NCBI RefSeq assembly: GCF_012931685.1
Contig: NZ_JABANC010000001.1
Location: 248,001-312,000, forward strand
Length of the DNA stretch: 64,000 nucleotides
Origin: Hanstruepera ponticola
GTDB taxonomy: Bacteria; Bacteroidota; Bacteroidia; Flavobacteriales; Flavobacteriaceae
Reading direction: 5' to 3'
This document shows, piece by piece, positions 15,612-24,300 of the stretch; within the stretch, counting starts at the first letter, position 1, and the number at the start of each line of letters is the position of its first letter. The notes under the pieces were generated by a model. It ran no database searches. It saw nothing but the letters and a program-made list of their open reading frames with translations, and had not been told where the DNA came from. Made by a program: the position numbers and the translations under genes.

Positions 15612-16505
15612 TTATCTTATAAATTTATCTAGTACGTAAACTATTTGTAAAAGTGTAATATATGATACGCTAGCTAACATGAGTTGTTTAGCCGCTTTTT
15701 CTGTCATTTTTTTATAAAGCTGTATGGCATAATAAACCATTCCCATTCCTAAAACAGCCACAATAATGGCTGATATTGGTGTTAAATACAGACGCCCTGT
15801 AAACCCAAATGCTGGAATTAAAGACACCAACAACGTCCAAATAGAGTACATTAATGTTTGAAGAGCTGTTGCTTTATCTTGTTTTCCTGTAGGCAGCATA
15901 AAAAACCCACCTTTTTTATAGTCTTCATACAAAAACCAGCCAATCGCCCAAAAATGTGGGAATTGCCAAAAAAACTGAATAGCAAATAAGGTTCCTGGCT
16001 CAATACCAAAATCATCGGTAGCTGCAACCCAGCCCAACATAAAAGGTATGGCACCTGGTATTGCTCCAACAAAAACAGACAACGGTGTTTTTGTCTTTAA
16101 AGGGGTATAAACACAGGTATATAAAAATATAGAAATAGCCCCAAACATGGCTGTTTGCGGATTAATAATGTATAAAATAACAATACCCAGTATGGTAAAA
16201 ATTGTAGCGATGGTAAAAGCCACATTTACTGACATTCGTCCTGCAGCCACTGGCCTATTTTTGGTGCGATCCATTAAGGCATCTAAATCTCTTTCTATAA
16301 TTTGGTTGAACGCATTGGAAGCGCCTACCATAAAATAACCACCAAATGCCAGTAAAATTAGTGTTTGAAAATTGACAACCTCTGCTCCTAACAAATAACC
16401 AGCCAAAGACGAAAACACCACACTTAATGCCAAGCGCATTTTGGTAATTTCTTTAAAATCTGAAATTATTGATGGTTTAACTGTTGACGTTATTGGCTTA
16501 CTCAA
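15612..16505 (-). CDS. cyoE: Protoheme IX farnesyltransferase (heme O synthase)
   Basis: A polytopic UbiA-type prenyltransferase that attaches farnesyl to protoheme to give heme O, the precursor of heme A used by the aa3 oxidase. The first Asp-rich motif is intact (NAFNQIIERDLDALMDRTKNR) with RPVAAGRM after it, and the second loop motif follows later (DYKKGGFFMLPT). The protein has 297 residues and about nine helices. The start is TTG at 16503-16505: an in-frame stop lies upstream and no ATG exists before Met23, which would remove the conserved N-terminus. It is the first gene of the oxidase operon, with a good promoter 36 bases upstream. Confidence 0.93.
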   Translation of the reverse strand: MSKPITSTVKPSIISDFKEITKMRLALSVVFSSLAGYLLGAEVVNFQTLILLAFGGYFMVGASNAFNQIIERDLDALMDRTKNRPVAAGRMSVNVAFTIATIFTILGIVILYIINPQTAMFGAISIFLYTCVYTPLKTKTPLSVFVGAIPGAIPFMLGWVAATDDFGIEPGTLFAIQFFWQFPHFWAIGWFLYEDYKKGGFFMLPTGKQDKATALQTLMYSIWTLLVSLIPAFGFTGRLYLTPISAIIVAVLGMGMVYYAIQLYKKMTEKAAKQLMLASVSYITLLQIVYVLDKFIR

Positions 16506-16541
16506 AGTAAAGGATTGCTTTTTCGCTTATTTATTGCGGTG

Positions 16542-16571
16542 CAAAGATACTTTGAAAAGTTAAATTAGCAA
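16542..16571 (-). promoter_or_regulatory. Promoter of the cyoE-coxIII-coxIII-coxIV operon
   Basis: On the minus strand this reads TTG (16569-16571), 19 bases, TATCTTTG (16542-16549), a full match to the Bacteroidetes consensus. Confidence 0.75.
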
Positions 16572-16635
16572 TTAAATAGCGTTAAAAACATCCCTGACAA
16601 ATTAGTTCTAACTACTAGAATACAATAAAAGAATA

Positions 16636-18741
16636 TTACAAATCAAAATACCAGTTAAACAAGTCGGTTCTTATCCCTAAATTAAACCAAACCGTGTTAC
16701 TCTTTATAGCTGTATTGGTAACGGTATTGGGATTAAAGTCTCTAAACGTTACATCAGCAAATATTTTAAGATTGGTTGCTGGATTAATTAAATAACCTAC
16801 TTGCAAATTGGTAAAAAACGTTGTTGTTTTATTGCCTTGACCTAACTCAATACCGTTGTCACTTGGTCTATCGTTATAATTGCGATATATATCACCACCG
16901 TAACTAAAATTGTCATCAACCGTATTGAAATCCAGACCACGTTCCCCAACTATCATTTTGGCATTGGCAAACCAACGCTTGTAATGATAACGACCAATAA
17001 GTACAAACTCGCTAAAATTTGCTCCCCATAAATGCGCCATGGATTGGTTGTTGTGTCCATAATTCAATACAATTGTATTATGTGAATAGGTATATGGTCT
17101 GACGCGGTTGTATTCAGCTTGCAACATTAAGTTTTTAACCTTAAACGCATTAAAATATTTCAGACCTAATTGATAACCATACTTATTTTTCCAACTTTTA
17201 TTACCTCCTGTCATATCATCCAATGAAAATTCATCTAAAATGAATTGCCCATAACTGTAAATATTATTGGTAAATTTATATTTAGCTGATAATCCCATCA
17301 CCGCATTTCCTGCATCCTGTCCGGTTTGGAACTCAATAGCGCGATAAAATATAATAGGATTTAAATAACTCACATCAAAACCACGATTATCAGATTTAGC
17401 CCAAATAACCGATTCAAACATACCAATGTTCAAACGTTTGGTAGCATTCCAACTCAAAAAATGGGTAGCCATGTACTTGCTTAAATAAGCACCTTCTGGA
17501 TCAGTTGCTTCTGGTCTAGAATCTTTTAACCACATCCAAGTACTGGTGTATTTTATTTTCCAAAATTTAGTATTCAGTTTTAAAAATGGGTATGGACTTG
17601 CGACATCACTTGTAAATAAGGAGCGATACCCGTCACCAATAAAGTTTTTACTTTGCCCAAATTGTACATTAAAAAATTTGATAGGAGAATAGGACAAATA
17701 AGCTTCAGCTACAGGATAATCATAGGCATCTTTTTTAAATTCTTTAGCTATACCACGACCAGGAATAATGGCAATTTCATCAGCTGCCCTAATGGATTCA
17801 GCATATTGATTGAAATATTGTGGAAAACGACCTTGACTTTCAAATACTGAAGTATAAAACGTTAGCTTTTTACCCAAGCCACCTTGAAACATGATACCAC
17901 GTGTATTATTAAAGGTGCTATTAAATTCTGCTTCGGTATCTTTCCCTACTTCAAAATCAAAAATAGGATCAACTGTAAACCAATAATCTTTTCCTTGAAC
18001 TCTAACAAAGCGTTCATTCCATAATTTTCTGCCAGCAAATGATGATTTTTCTTTGGCTAATTTTTCTTGTTCGGCTTCAAAGTCATAATAGTTCGCTACG
18101 TCTTCATACATGTAGGGTTTTGATCCTGTATGACTATTAGTACCTACTAAATTGATATTCCTATCAAACTGCGCATAATAACTGTGGGTAAATGGGATAT
18201 TTAATGTACTTGAAAACTCTCTATTTGAAAAGGGTTGCAGTCCTTTGTTTACACTATCATATTCCGATTTAGCAGCATTCTCGAGCTCCGCCAATTCTTC
18301 ATCTTCGGATAAATCTTTTGTAGTCACAGATTGATCAACTAACGGAATTCTAATACCCATTGAATATTGCTTGAATGTGGCATTACCATTGTAAGTTGCT
18401 GGCTGTATTTTTGGAAAATCTTCAAACACACGTCTCGCTTCATCTTTCAACTCACTATACATGGCGTCAACATATATCACACGAAATTCTCCTTTGGCAT
18501 CAACTTCAAATAGGATAACAACTTCGCCGTTATAATTATCTTCAGTTACCTTATCTGGGACTTTAAATTCATTGAAGATTTTAGTGTAGACCTGTTTATC
18601 AAAACATGCTTGAAGTGAATCGACTGAGGTGCTTTCACATTCAGGAAAAACAGGTGGTTTTTCAAAAAATAAATCGTCTTGAGAATACAGATTATATTGT
18701 ATGGCACAAAGCACTATTACCAGAAATGGTTTCCAATTCAT
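16636..18741 (-). CDS. RemB-like gliding motility/surface protein with N-terminal TonB-type domain
   Basis: A 701-residue exported protein. After a signal peptide (residues 1-20, ending LYSQ) comes a TonB C-terminal-like module (about 25-135) with Cys35 and Cys46 (VFPECE, then LQACF), GEVVILFEVDAKGEF and FPKIQPA. The remainder, from about 180, is rich in Tyr/Trp/Asn and alternating strands, ending in aromatic residues as outer-membrane barrels do. Length, layout and genomic position near sprA fit RemB, a mobile cell-surface protein needed for gliding in Flavobacterium johnsoniae. I am reasonably but not fully sure, since I cannot align it. An outer-membrane capsule-assembly (Wzi-like) barrel is an alternative description of the same C-terminal part. 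Confidence 0.65.
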   Translation of the reverse strand: MNWKPFLVIVLCAIQYNLYSQDDLFFEKPPVFPECESTSVDSLQACFDKQVYTKIFNEFKVPDKVTEDNYNGEVVILFEVDAKGEFRVIYVDAMYSELKDEARRVFEDFPKIQPATYNGNATFKQYSMGIRIPLVDQSVTTKDLSEDEELAELENAAKSEYDSVNKGLQPFSNREFSSTLNIPFTHSYYAQFDRNINLVGTNSHTGSKPYMYEDVANYYDFEAEQEKLAKEKSSFAGRKLWNERFVRVQGKDYWFTVDPIFDFEVGKDTEAEFNSTFNNTRGIMFQGGLGKKLTFYTSVFESQGRFPQYFNQYAESIRAADEIAIIPGRGIAKEFKKDAYDYPVAEAYLSYSPIKFFNVQFGQSKNFIGDGYRSLFTSDVASPYPFLKLNTKFWKIKYTSTWMWLKDSRPEATDPEGAYLSKYMATHFLSWNATKRLNIGMFESVIWAKSDNRGFDVSYLNPIIFYRAIEFQTGQDAGNAVMGLSAKYKFTNNIYSYGQFILDEFSLDDMTGGNKSWKNKYGYQLGLKYFNAFKVKNLMLQAEYNRVRPYTYSHNTIVLNYGHNNQSMAHLWGANFSEFVLIGRYHYKRWFANAKMIVGERGLDFNTVDDNFSYGGDIYRNYNDRPSDNGIELGQGNKTTTFFTNLQVGYLINPATNLKIFADVTFRDFNPNTVTNTAIKSNTVWFNLGIRTDLFNWYFDL

Positions 18742-18792
18742 TGATACAATTTTTATGAAAGGAGAAAGATACTATTTTTTTAATAATGTCAT

Positions 18793-18829
18793 AAAAAATA
18801 CCGCTATCAAAACTTATTAATAGCGGTAT
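18793..18829 (-). terminator. Terminator of the downstream tonB-type gene
   Basis: ATACCGCTAT (18798-18807) / ATAGCGGTAT (18820-18829), followed on the minus strand by T6. It lies between the TonB gene at 18847 and the RemB-like gene. Confidence 0.8.
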
Positions 18830-18846
18830 GTTACAAAAAACTGTGT

Positions 18847-19641
18847 CTAATTTTGAATAGTAAATGAAATTGGTAAGGTATATAAAACATCAACTGTTTT
18901 ATTACCATGTTGACCAGGTGTCATTCTCGGTAATTTATTGACTACTCTATTGGCTTCTTCTCCCAGCTTATTGTGAGTTGCTTGGGTTTGTAAAATCTCT
19001 ACATGGCCTTGTTTATTGATTTTAAAATTAACATAAATTTTCTGTTTTCCTTTTAACCCCAATCTTGGACCTAAATCTGTATCAAATTTCTTTTGAATAA
19101 ACTTTGATAGTTTATTGGACATACATTCACGTCTCTCTTGATTGGATGTTGCTTTTTCACAGCCAGGAAAAATAGGTGCTTTTTCAACCAAAACAATATT
19201 CATTGGTTCATCTGGCTTCTTTAAAACTTCAATTTTCTCCGACGTAATCGTTTTGTCAGTAGTAGGCAACTCCTCCTTAAAAATATCATCAGCTGTTTCT
19301 TTAACATCATCATTATTATCAGCTACTTCAATTTGATTAGAAAATTTAGTTGGTGTTTTAGGCGTTTTGATAATTTCTTTCACAGGCTCTTTGTAGATTT
19401 CATATTTATCCATAGAGAATTCTGATGGGACATCATCAACAAACGCCATGTCTGAAACTTTAGTTTCCGTTTTTAGGAATTTCATTTCTAAAAGGCCGTA
19501 AGCAAAAAGCAAACACAGAATTAAGCCAATTTGAAAGTAGAGCGTTGAGTTTTTTTGTAAATTTACCTCGTGCTTTTGCGATTTTCTCACGGTTTTCTCA
19601 TTTTGCCGAATGAGTTCGTGGTTTTTCTTTGAAAAATTCAT
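18847..19641 (-). CDS. Energy transducer TonB-type protein (1)
   Basis: A 264-residue protein with one transmembrane helix (about 34-53) after a basic cytoplasmic tail. A periplasmic linker rich in Lys/Glu/Pro/Thr (about 60-150) and a TonB C-terminal domain (about 158-264) follow. The domain contains IFPGCEK with Cys161, a second Cys173 (RREC), then YVNFKINKQGHVEI and VNKLPRMTPGQHGNKTVDVLYTLPISF. TonB proteins carry energy from the ExbBD motor to outer-membrane receptors. No exbB/exbD genes are in this window. The linker lacks the poly-proline stretch of the next gene. It has its own terminator, and another terminator separates it from the second TonB gene. Confidence 0.88.
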   Translation of the reverse strand: MNFSKKNHELIRQNEKTVRKSQKHEVNLQKNSTLYFQIGLILCLLFAYGLLEMKFLKTETKVSDMAFVDDVPSEFSMDKYEIYKEPVKEIIKTPKTPTKFSNQIEVADNNDDVKETADDIFKEELPTTDKTITSEKIEVLKKPDEPMNIVLVEKAPIFPGCEKATSNQERRECMSNKLSKFIQKKFDTDLGPRLGLKGKQKIYVNFKINKQGHVEILQTQATHNKLGEEANRVVNKLPRMTPGQHGNKTVDVLYTLPISFTIQN

Positions 19642-19693
19642 AATACTATAGTTTAAATTGTTAATATTATGATAAAATCACAATAAGCATACC

Positions 19694-19730
19694 AAAAAAG
19701 AAATCCCGTTACAAAATATGTAACGGGATT
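19694..19730 (-). terminator. Terminator of the second tonB-type gene
   Basis: AATCCCGTTAC (19702-19712) / GTAACGGGATT (19720-19730), followed on the minus strand by TTCTTTTTT. It lies 27 bases after the stop codon at 19758. Confidence 0.85.
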
Positions 19731-19757
19731 TTAATTTATTTTAAGAACTACTTAAAT

Positions 19758-20477
19758 TTAATCTTGTACTTGGAACTTAATTGGTAAATAATATGGCACT
19801 CTTACAGCCTTACCACGTTGTTTACCAGGTTTCATTTTTGGTAGTAAACCTATCACGCGTCTAGCTTCTTTTTCCAAACTTGGATGCGGTGCTCTAACTT
19901 GTACATCAACAATATCACCTGTTTTATCTATCTTAAAGAAAACACGTATTTGCTGTATACCTGATAAGCCTAACTCTTGAGCTAACTCTGTATTGAATTT
20001 CTTTCTGATGAAATCATTCATCTTTTTATTCATACAGGCTTTTTTTGCATCATTATTACCACTTTCACAACCTGGAAATACAGGAACATTTTCAATGACT
20101 GCAAAAGGTACCTCAACATCTTCTTCAACTTCTTCAACTTCAACTTCTTCAACTTCGACAATTTCTTCTTCTTGACTAGTCTCTGTTGATTCAATAACCG
20201 TTTCCTCAACTTCTTCTTCATCTTCAACTACCTCAATAACTTCAGGAGCAGCTGGTGGTGGAGGAGGTGGTGGTGGCGTAGTAATCTGTTCAGTAATTGG
20301 AACTTCTTCATCAAGTTCTTCATCTAAATTCAATTGTCCAATATCAATATCTGATTTGTCATATGTTTTGTAGTTTATTGCATAATTAGTTAAAAACAAC
20401 ATTAATGCTAAACCAATAGCAAAAAACAGCGAACTGTTTCTACCAACATTTGATTCTGGATTTTTTTTAGGCTCCAT
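19758..20477 (-). CDS. Energy transducer TonB-type protein (2), poly-Pro and Glu/Val-rich linker
   Basis: A 239-residue protein with a transmembrane helix (about 17-33), an acidic linker with eight prolines in a row (about 67-76), a long Glu/Val stretch (about 80-122), and a TonB C-terminal domain (about 134-239). The domain has VFPGCES with Cys137, Cys148 (KKAC), VFFKIDKTGDIVDVQVR and LLPKMKPGKQRGKAVRVPYYLPI. The N-terminal NSSLFFAIGLALML matches the NSTLYFQIGLILCL of the neighbouring TonB gene, so the two are likely an old tandem duplication. It is probably transcribed with gcvH and VanZ upstream (gap to VanZ 58 bases). The Glu/Val stretch is encoded by a tandem DNA repeat. Confidence 0.9.
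   Translation of the reverse strand: MEPKKNPESNVGRNSSLFFAIGLALMLFLTNYAINYKTYDKSDIDIGQLNLDEELDEEVPITEQITTPPPPPPPPAAPEVIEVVEDEEEVEETVIESTETSQEEEIVEVEEVEVEEVEEDVEVPFAVIENVPVFPGCESGNNDAKKACMNKKMNDFIRKKFNTELAQELGLSGIQQIRVFFKIDKTGDIVDVQVRAPHPSLEKEARRVIGLLPKMKPGKQRGKAVRVPYYLPIKFQVQD
20112..20157. repeat. Imperfect tandem repeat (units built on AACTTCTTC) inside the tonB-type gene
   Basis: Five or so copies of a 6-9 base CTTCAA/TTCTTC unit run head to tail and encode the Glu-Val-Glu-Glu stretch of the TonB linker on the minus strand. The unit length is a multiple of 3, so slippage would change linker length without breaking the frame. Confidence 0.65.
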
Positions 20478-20535
20478 AATTTTAATTTATTACTGTTTGC
20501 TAAAATAACCAATTTAATGGCAAATAAGCAAACGA

Positions 20536-20919
20536 TTAATATTTTTTAACGTCAGTTTTTTTGACGAAGACTATTATCATACTCATAAACAATACACCTA
20601 GTATATTTGCTAGCATATCAGCCTCATCATAAAACCGTGAGATGGTCAGTACTTTTTGTAGTACCTCAACAATTGTACCAAATACTGCACAAGAGATGCC
20701 TACAAGCAGTAACGTTTTGATTTTTGAGAACTCAAATTGGTGCTTTATAGCATAATACCACAATAGAGTAAGTAAACCATATGCTGTAAAATGAAAGATT
20801 TTATCTCCATAAGAAGGCACAATAGAGTCTAAACCTCCAAAATCTACTGTTATTAAGCTAACAATTAGTAATGATACGGTATAGAAAACAGCAATTTGTA
20901 CGCTTCTTTTTTTAAGCAC
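20536..20919 (-). CDS. VanZ-like family membrane protein
   Basis: A 127-residue protein with four transmembrane helices (about 9-27, 42-60, 68-87, 103-121). It fits VanZ-like proteins: [20 protein letters not shown] with the conserved His/Tyr in helix 2, FGTIVEVLQ at the end of helix 3, and [15 protein letters not shown] leading into helix 4. The family is named after the teicoplanin-resistance accessory VanZ, but the function of these short members is not established. The first 8 bases overlap the end of gcvH, which argues for one transcript. The pairing gcvH-VanZ is common in Flavobacteriia. Confidence 0.88.
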   Translation of the reverse strand: MLKKRSVQIAVFYTVSLLIVSLITVDFGGLDSIVPSYGDKIFHFTAYGLLTLLWYYAIKHQFEFSKIKTLLLVGISCAVFGTIVEVLQKVLTISRFYDEADMLANILGVLFMSMIIVFVKKTDVKKY

Positions 20920-21292
20920 CTACTAGCTCTTTGTATTCATCAGAAGACATAAGACCGTCCACTTGAGATACATCCGAACATTTAACCTTTATCATCCAAC
21001 CATTGCCGTAAGGATCAGTATTTACTGTTTCAGGCTCATCTTCTAAAGCCTCATTAAACTCAATAATCTCACCAGCAACAGGTAGAAATAAATCAGATAC
21101 TGTTTTGACAGCTTCAACGGTTCCAAAAACCTCATCAGCTTCCAAAGTTTCATCAACTGTTTCAACTTCAACGTAAACAATATCTCCTAATTCACTTTGT
21201 GCAAAATCAGTAATGCCAACCGTAGCTACATCACCTTCCAACTTTACCCATTCATGATCTTTAGTATACTTTAATTCGGATGGTATATTCAT
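20912..21292 (-). CDS. gcvH: Glycine cleavage system H protein
   Basis: The lipoylated shuttle protein that carries the aminomethyl group from the P protein to the T protein in glycine breakdown. The 126-residue length is standard. Conserved blocks are [24 protein letters not shown] near the N-terminus and the lipoyl site at Lys63 in [15 protein letters not shown], followed by [18 protein letters not shown]. The other glycine cleavage genes are not in the window, as is usual for this family. A full promoter consensus precedes it at 21310-21339, so gcvH is the first gene of a short operon with VanZ and probably tonB. Confidence 0.95.
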   Translation of the reverse strand: MNIPSELKYTKDHEWVKLEGDVATVGITDFAQSELGDIVYVEVETVDETLEADEVFGTVEAVKTVSDLFLPVAGEIIEFNEALEDEPETVNTDPYGNGWMIKVKCSDVSQVDGLMSSDEYKELVGA

Positions 21293-21309
21293 GGTAATTT
21301 AATTTTTTA

Positions 21310-21339
21310 CAAATGTATTTATTCAGATTTTAAAATCAA
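21310..21339 (-). promoter_or_regulatory. Promoter of gcvH-VanZ
   Basis: Minus strand TTG (21337-21339), 19 bases, TACATTTG (21310-21317): full match to the Bacteroidetes consensus, 17 bases before the ATG. Confidence 0.75.
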
Positions 21340-21350
21340 ACAATTAGTTT

Positions 21351-24300
21351 TTAATTACCAAAATTATATCTCAATGTAATTCCAGAACGGATTGTAGTTT
21401 GTGGAAAGGCCGTTGAAATGGCATATTCTGAAAATGCATAGTCAAAATAGAAAATACCTGTTAGGTTTTTACTGAATGCATAATCAGCTGAAAATTTGGC
21501 TGACCAAATAGTTTGTCCAGAGGTTATTTGATTATTGTCTAAATCAAGATATCTAATTATGGTTTTATTATCACGGACAGACACATCTGCTTTCATGTTT
21601 AAATCACTTACAATTATTCGTTTAGGCCCAGCAAGTTTAGATCTAATTCTAACATCCTTAATTCTATATCCCAATCCCACTATATATTCATTTCCTTGAA
21701 TTTCAGTCATCAAATTATTATCAAAACTTAAGGATAATAATCGGTCTTTTTTCATTTCTGCTAAAATTTTAATGGAGTTTTTCATCTCCATATCAATACG
21801 GAATAGCGGTGTAAACATCTCCGATAAATTGATATTACTGTATATGGTTTCATTTTTAAAATTACCACTTTGATCAACTTCGGTTGGGTTATCAGGATCA
21901 TAATCCAAATTTGAACGGAATTGATTAATGGTATAATTTGAACGGTATCCATGAATTATTGAAAAACGCTTAAACCTATCTTTAAACCATTTTAAATTCA
22001 TAAGCCCTGTGTACTTGATATCCCAGTTAGGAATAGGTACATCTCTAAAAGCACTTAATGAGACTTTTCCAGCATCTTGACCCGAATAAGCTGATAAGAA
22101 TGAGGGTAGTAATACTGCTTGACTGTTTTTACCAAATCCAACAGGGTATCCTTCTGCATCTACAGGGAATGAGGTAGTTCCGTAAAATTGTTCTGCCAAC
22201 CTATTGGCCACCTGGATTCTATTATTTCTAAAATCATTAAAGGTTTGTGATTCCCTCTCATCACTTGCGCTAAAAGCAGTCTTAATTAAAAGTGTTGATA
22301 TGTTGAAATTTCCGAAGGAGTTAGGTGTTAATGATTCATACTCCAATTCATCACCTAAATCATTCACACGATAATTTTCAGTATAATTTTCAGCATAAAT
22401 TCTGTTCCCAACTAAATCTATTTTAAGGTCATTAAATGGCTCAACACTAGCTGTGTAATCAAATTGACGTGTTTTGTTTACGCGATACTGATCATTAAAA
22501 TCTGGATAAAGCGTTAGCCATCCTCTTCTAGCTGCCATTTCTCTTACATCATTTTGACTACCAAAAGTGAATCCAGCAGTTGGCTTTAAGGTCCCAATAA
22601 AACCAGGCGTTTGTAAATATCCTGGAATGTATGTACCGTTGGTTTCGGCATAGTTAAAAGTCATTCTTTTAACGCTCGTTAAAATACCAATTCCTGTATT
22701 CAATAATTTAGTGCCACCACTATTGGAAACTTTTTTAGGTGGTTTTTTAGAATCATCACCATCTTTTGATGGTGGTGATGCCGTTTTACTATCTCTACTT
22801 ATTGGTCTTGAAGTACCACTCCTCCTCACAGGCTTTTTCTTTAAACCTATATAGTTGTAGAATTTATTCATATTAAGCGTGGTGTTCAACGTATGCTGAT
22901 TAGCATTTGAAATAGTATTACCTAAATCATACGTCTGACCATCTACTTCCAAATCACCAAATAGGTCTGATCCCTTCTGCCATTGAAACTCTCCACTATA
23001 TGAGTAAGTTGCATCAATAAATGCAAAGGTTGGTATTTTATTAATAGGGATCTCATAATTAACGCCTAATTGTTGGTATTGCGTATTAGGGTCTCCAAAA
23101 TCAAAGAATCCATCCCAAACATCTAATTCTGGATCTTGTTCTCCATTTAGGATATCATTTTTAAAGTAATTTCTAACAATATTCACATTGGATGCTGTAA
23201 AATTCAAACTCAACGAATTAGTTAAGTTGTAATTAATAGTATAACCAAAATCAAAGGTATAGTTTCTTCTGTATAACTCTTCAAGACCAATGTTACCACC
23301 CGTTAAATCGACTTCCCTAAATTTTTGTTTATTAAACTGCCTGTTGATATTTGTATTTACAACAAAACTTGCTGGAAGTGGATTAAAATTAAAATCTTTT
23401 AATAGTTTCCAATACTTTCCTGTGAACAGAGAATCATTTTTCTTGAATGGCTCAATAACCAATGGATTGAAATTATAGGCATAATTTACACCTGTTCTTA
23501 CATTTTTATCAACTGAACTCTCTATTTCAAAGTCTCTATGTTCAACTTTATTGTATGAATAATTGAATGTGAAATTTTCAACATCATAGAATCGTGGCGT
23601 AGCTTCACCGGTCCTGATTTTACGAACACCAATAAAGTTTATACTCTTACGTTTGGTATAATTCTCGTTGACATTTAAAATAGAATCATTGTTACTATTG
23701 TTGTCCAATTGGGTTTGTAATTCAATGTCCCTATAAAATTCATCATACTTTGGTGTGATTTTTTCTTCACTAACTCCATAATTAAAAGGAATTTCAACTC
23801 CCCATTTTTCAGGAAGTAATTGTCCAATGTTCACATTGGTAACAACATCATATTGCACAACATCTTCAATACTTCTTTCTAAAGGTCCTTGTTCTATGGT
23901 TCCAAAGCCAGAAGTGCTTTGCCTACCAGTAGCACTTACGCTAGCAAAATCAGCTATATTAGAGTCCATACTCAATATTGCAGCCCAACCACCTTTGCTT
24001 TCCATATCAGATAAACGTAACTCATTAAACCAAAGCACACCACATTTATCTATATCAGATCGGTTTTTTACCCCTACCATCAATGTTCTTATATCTCCAA
24101 AATTTGGATTTCCTACAATTGCCACACGATGGTAAAAATCACCACTACCTAGTCCTGTTGGCAACGGATCGTACTCTAAAACCTCACCTGTTACTTCCTC
24201 ACTTATTACATCGTAAAAAGTTGGATCTGGGCTACTAATATTTCCGGAAGCTATTGATTTTGCCTTAATCTCTTGAAGAACTTTTAACGGTAAATTTATT

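Noticed and set aside
20030-20227. Lys/Leu-rich frame on the minus strand
   Set aside because: It is the shifted frame of the Glu/Val repeat in the TonB linker, not a separate gene.
20112-20290. Repeat-like block that might suggest a CRISPR or VNTR locus
   Set aside because: The repeats are in frame, short and contiguous, with no spacers. They encode the acidic and proline linker of a TonB protein.
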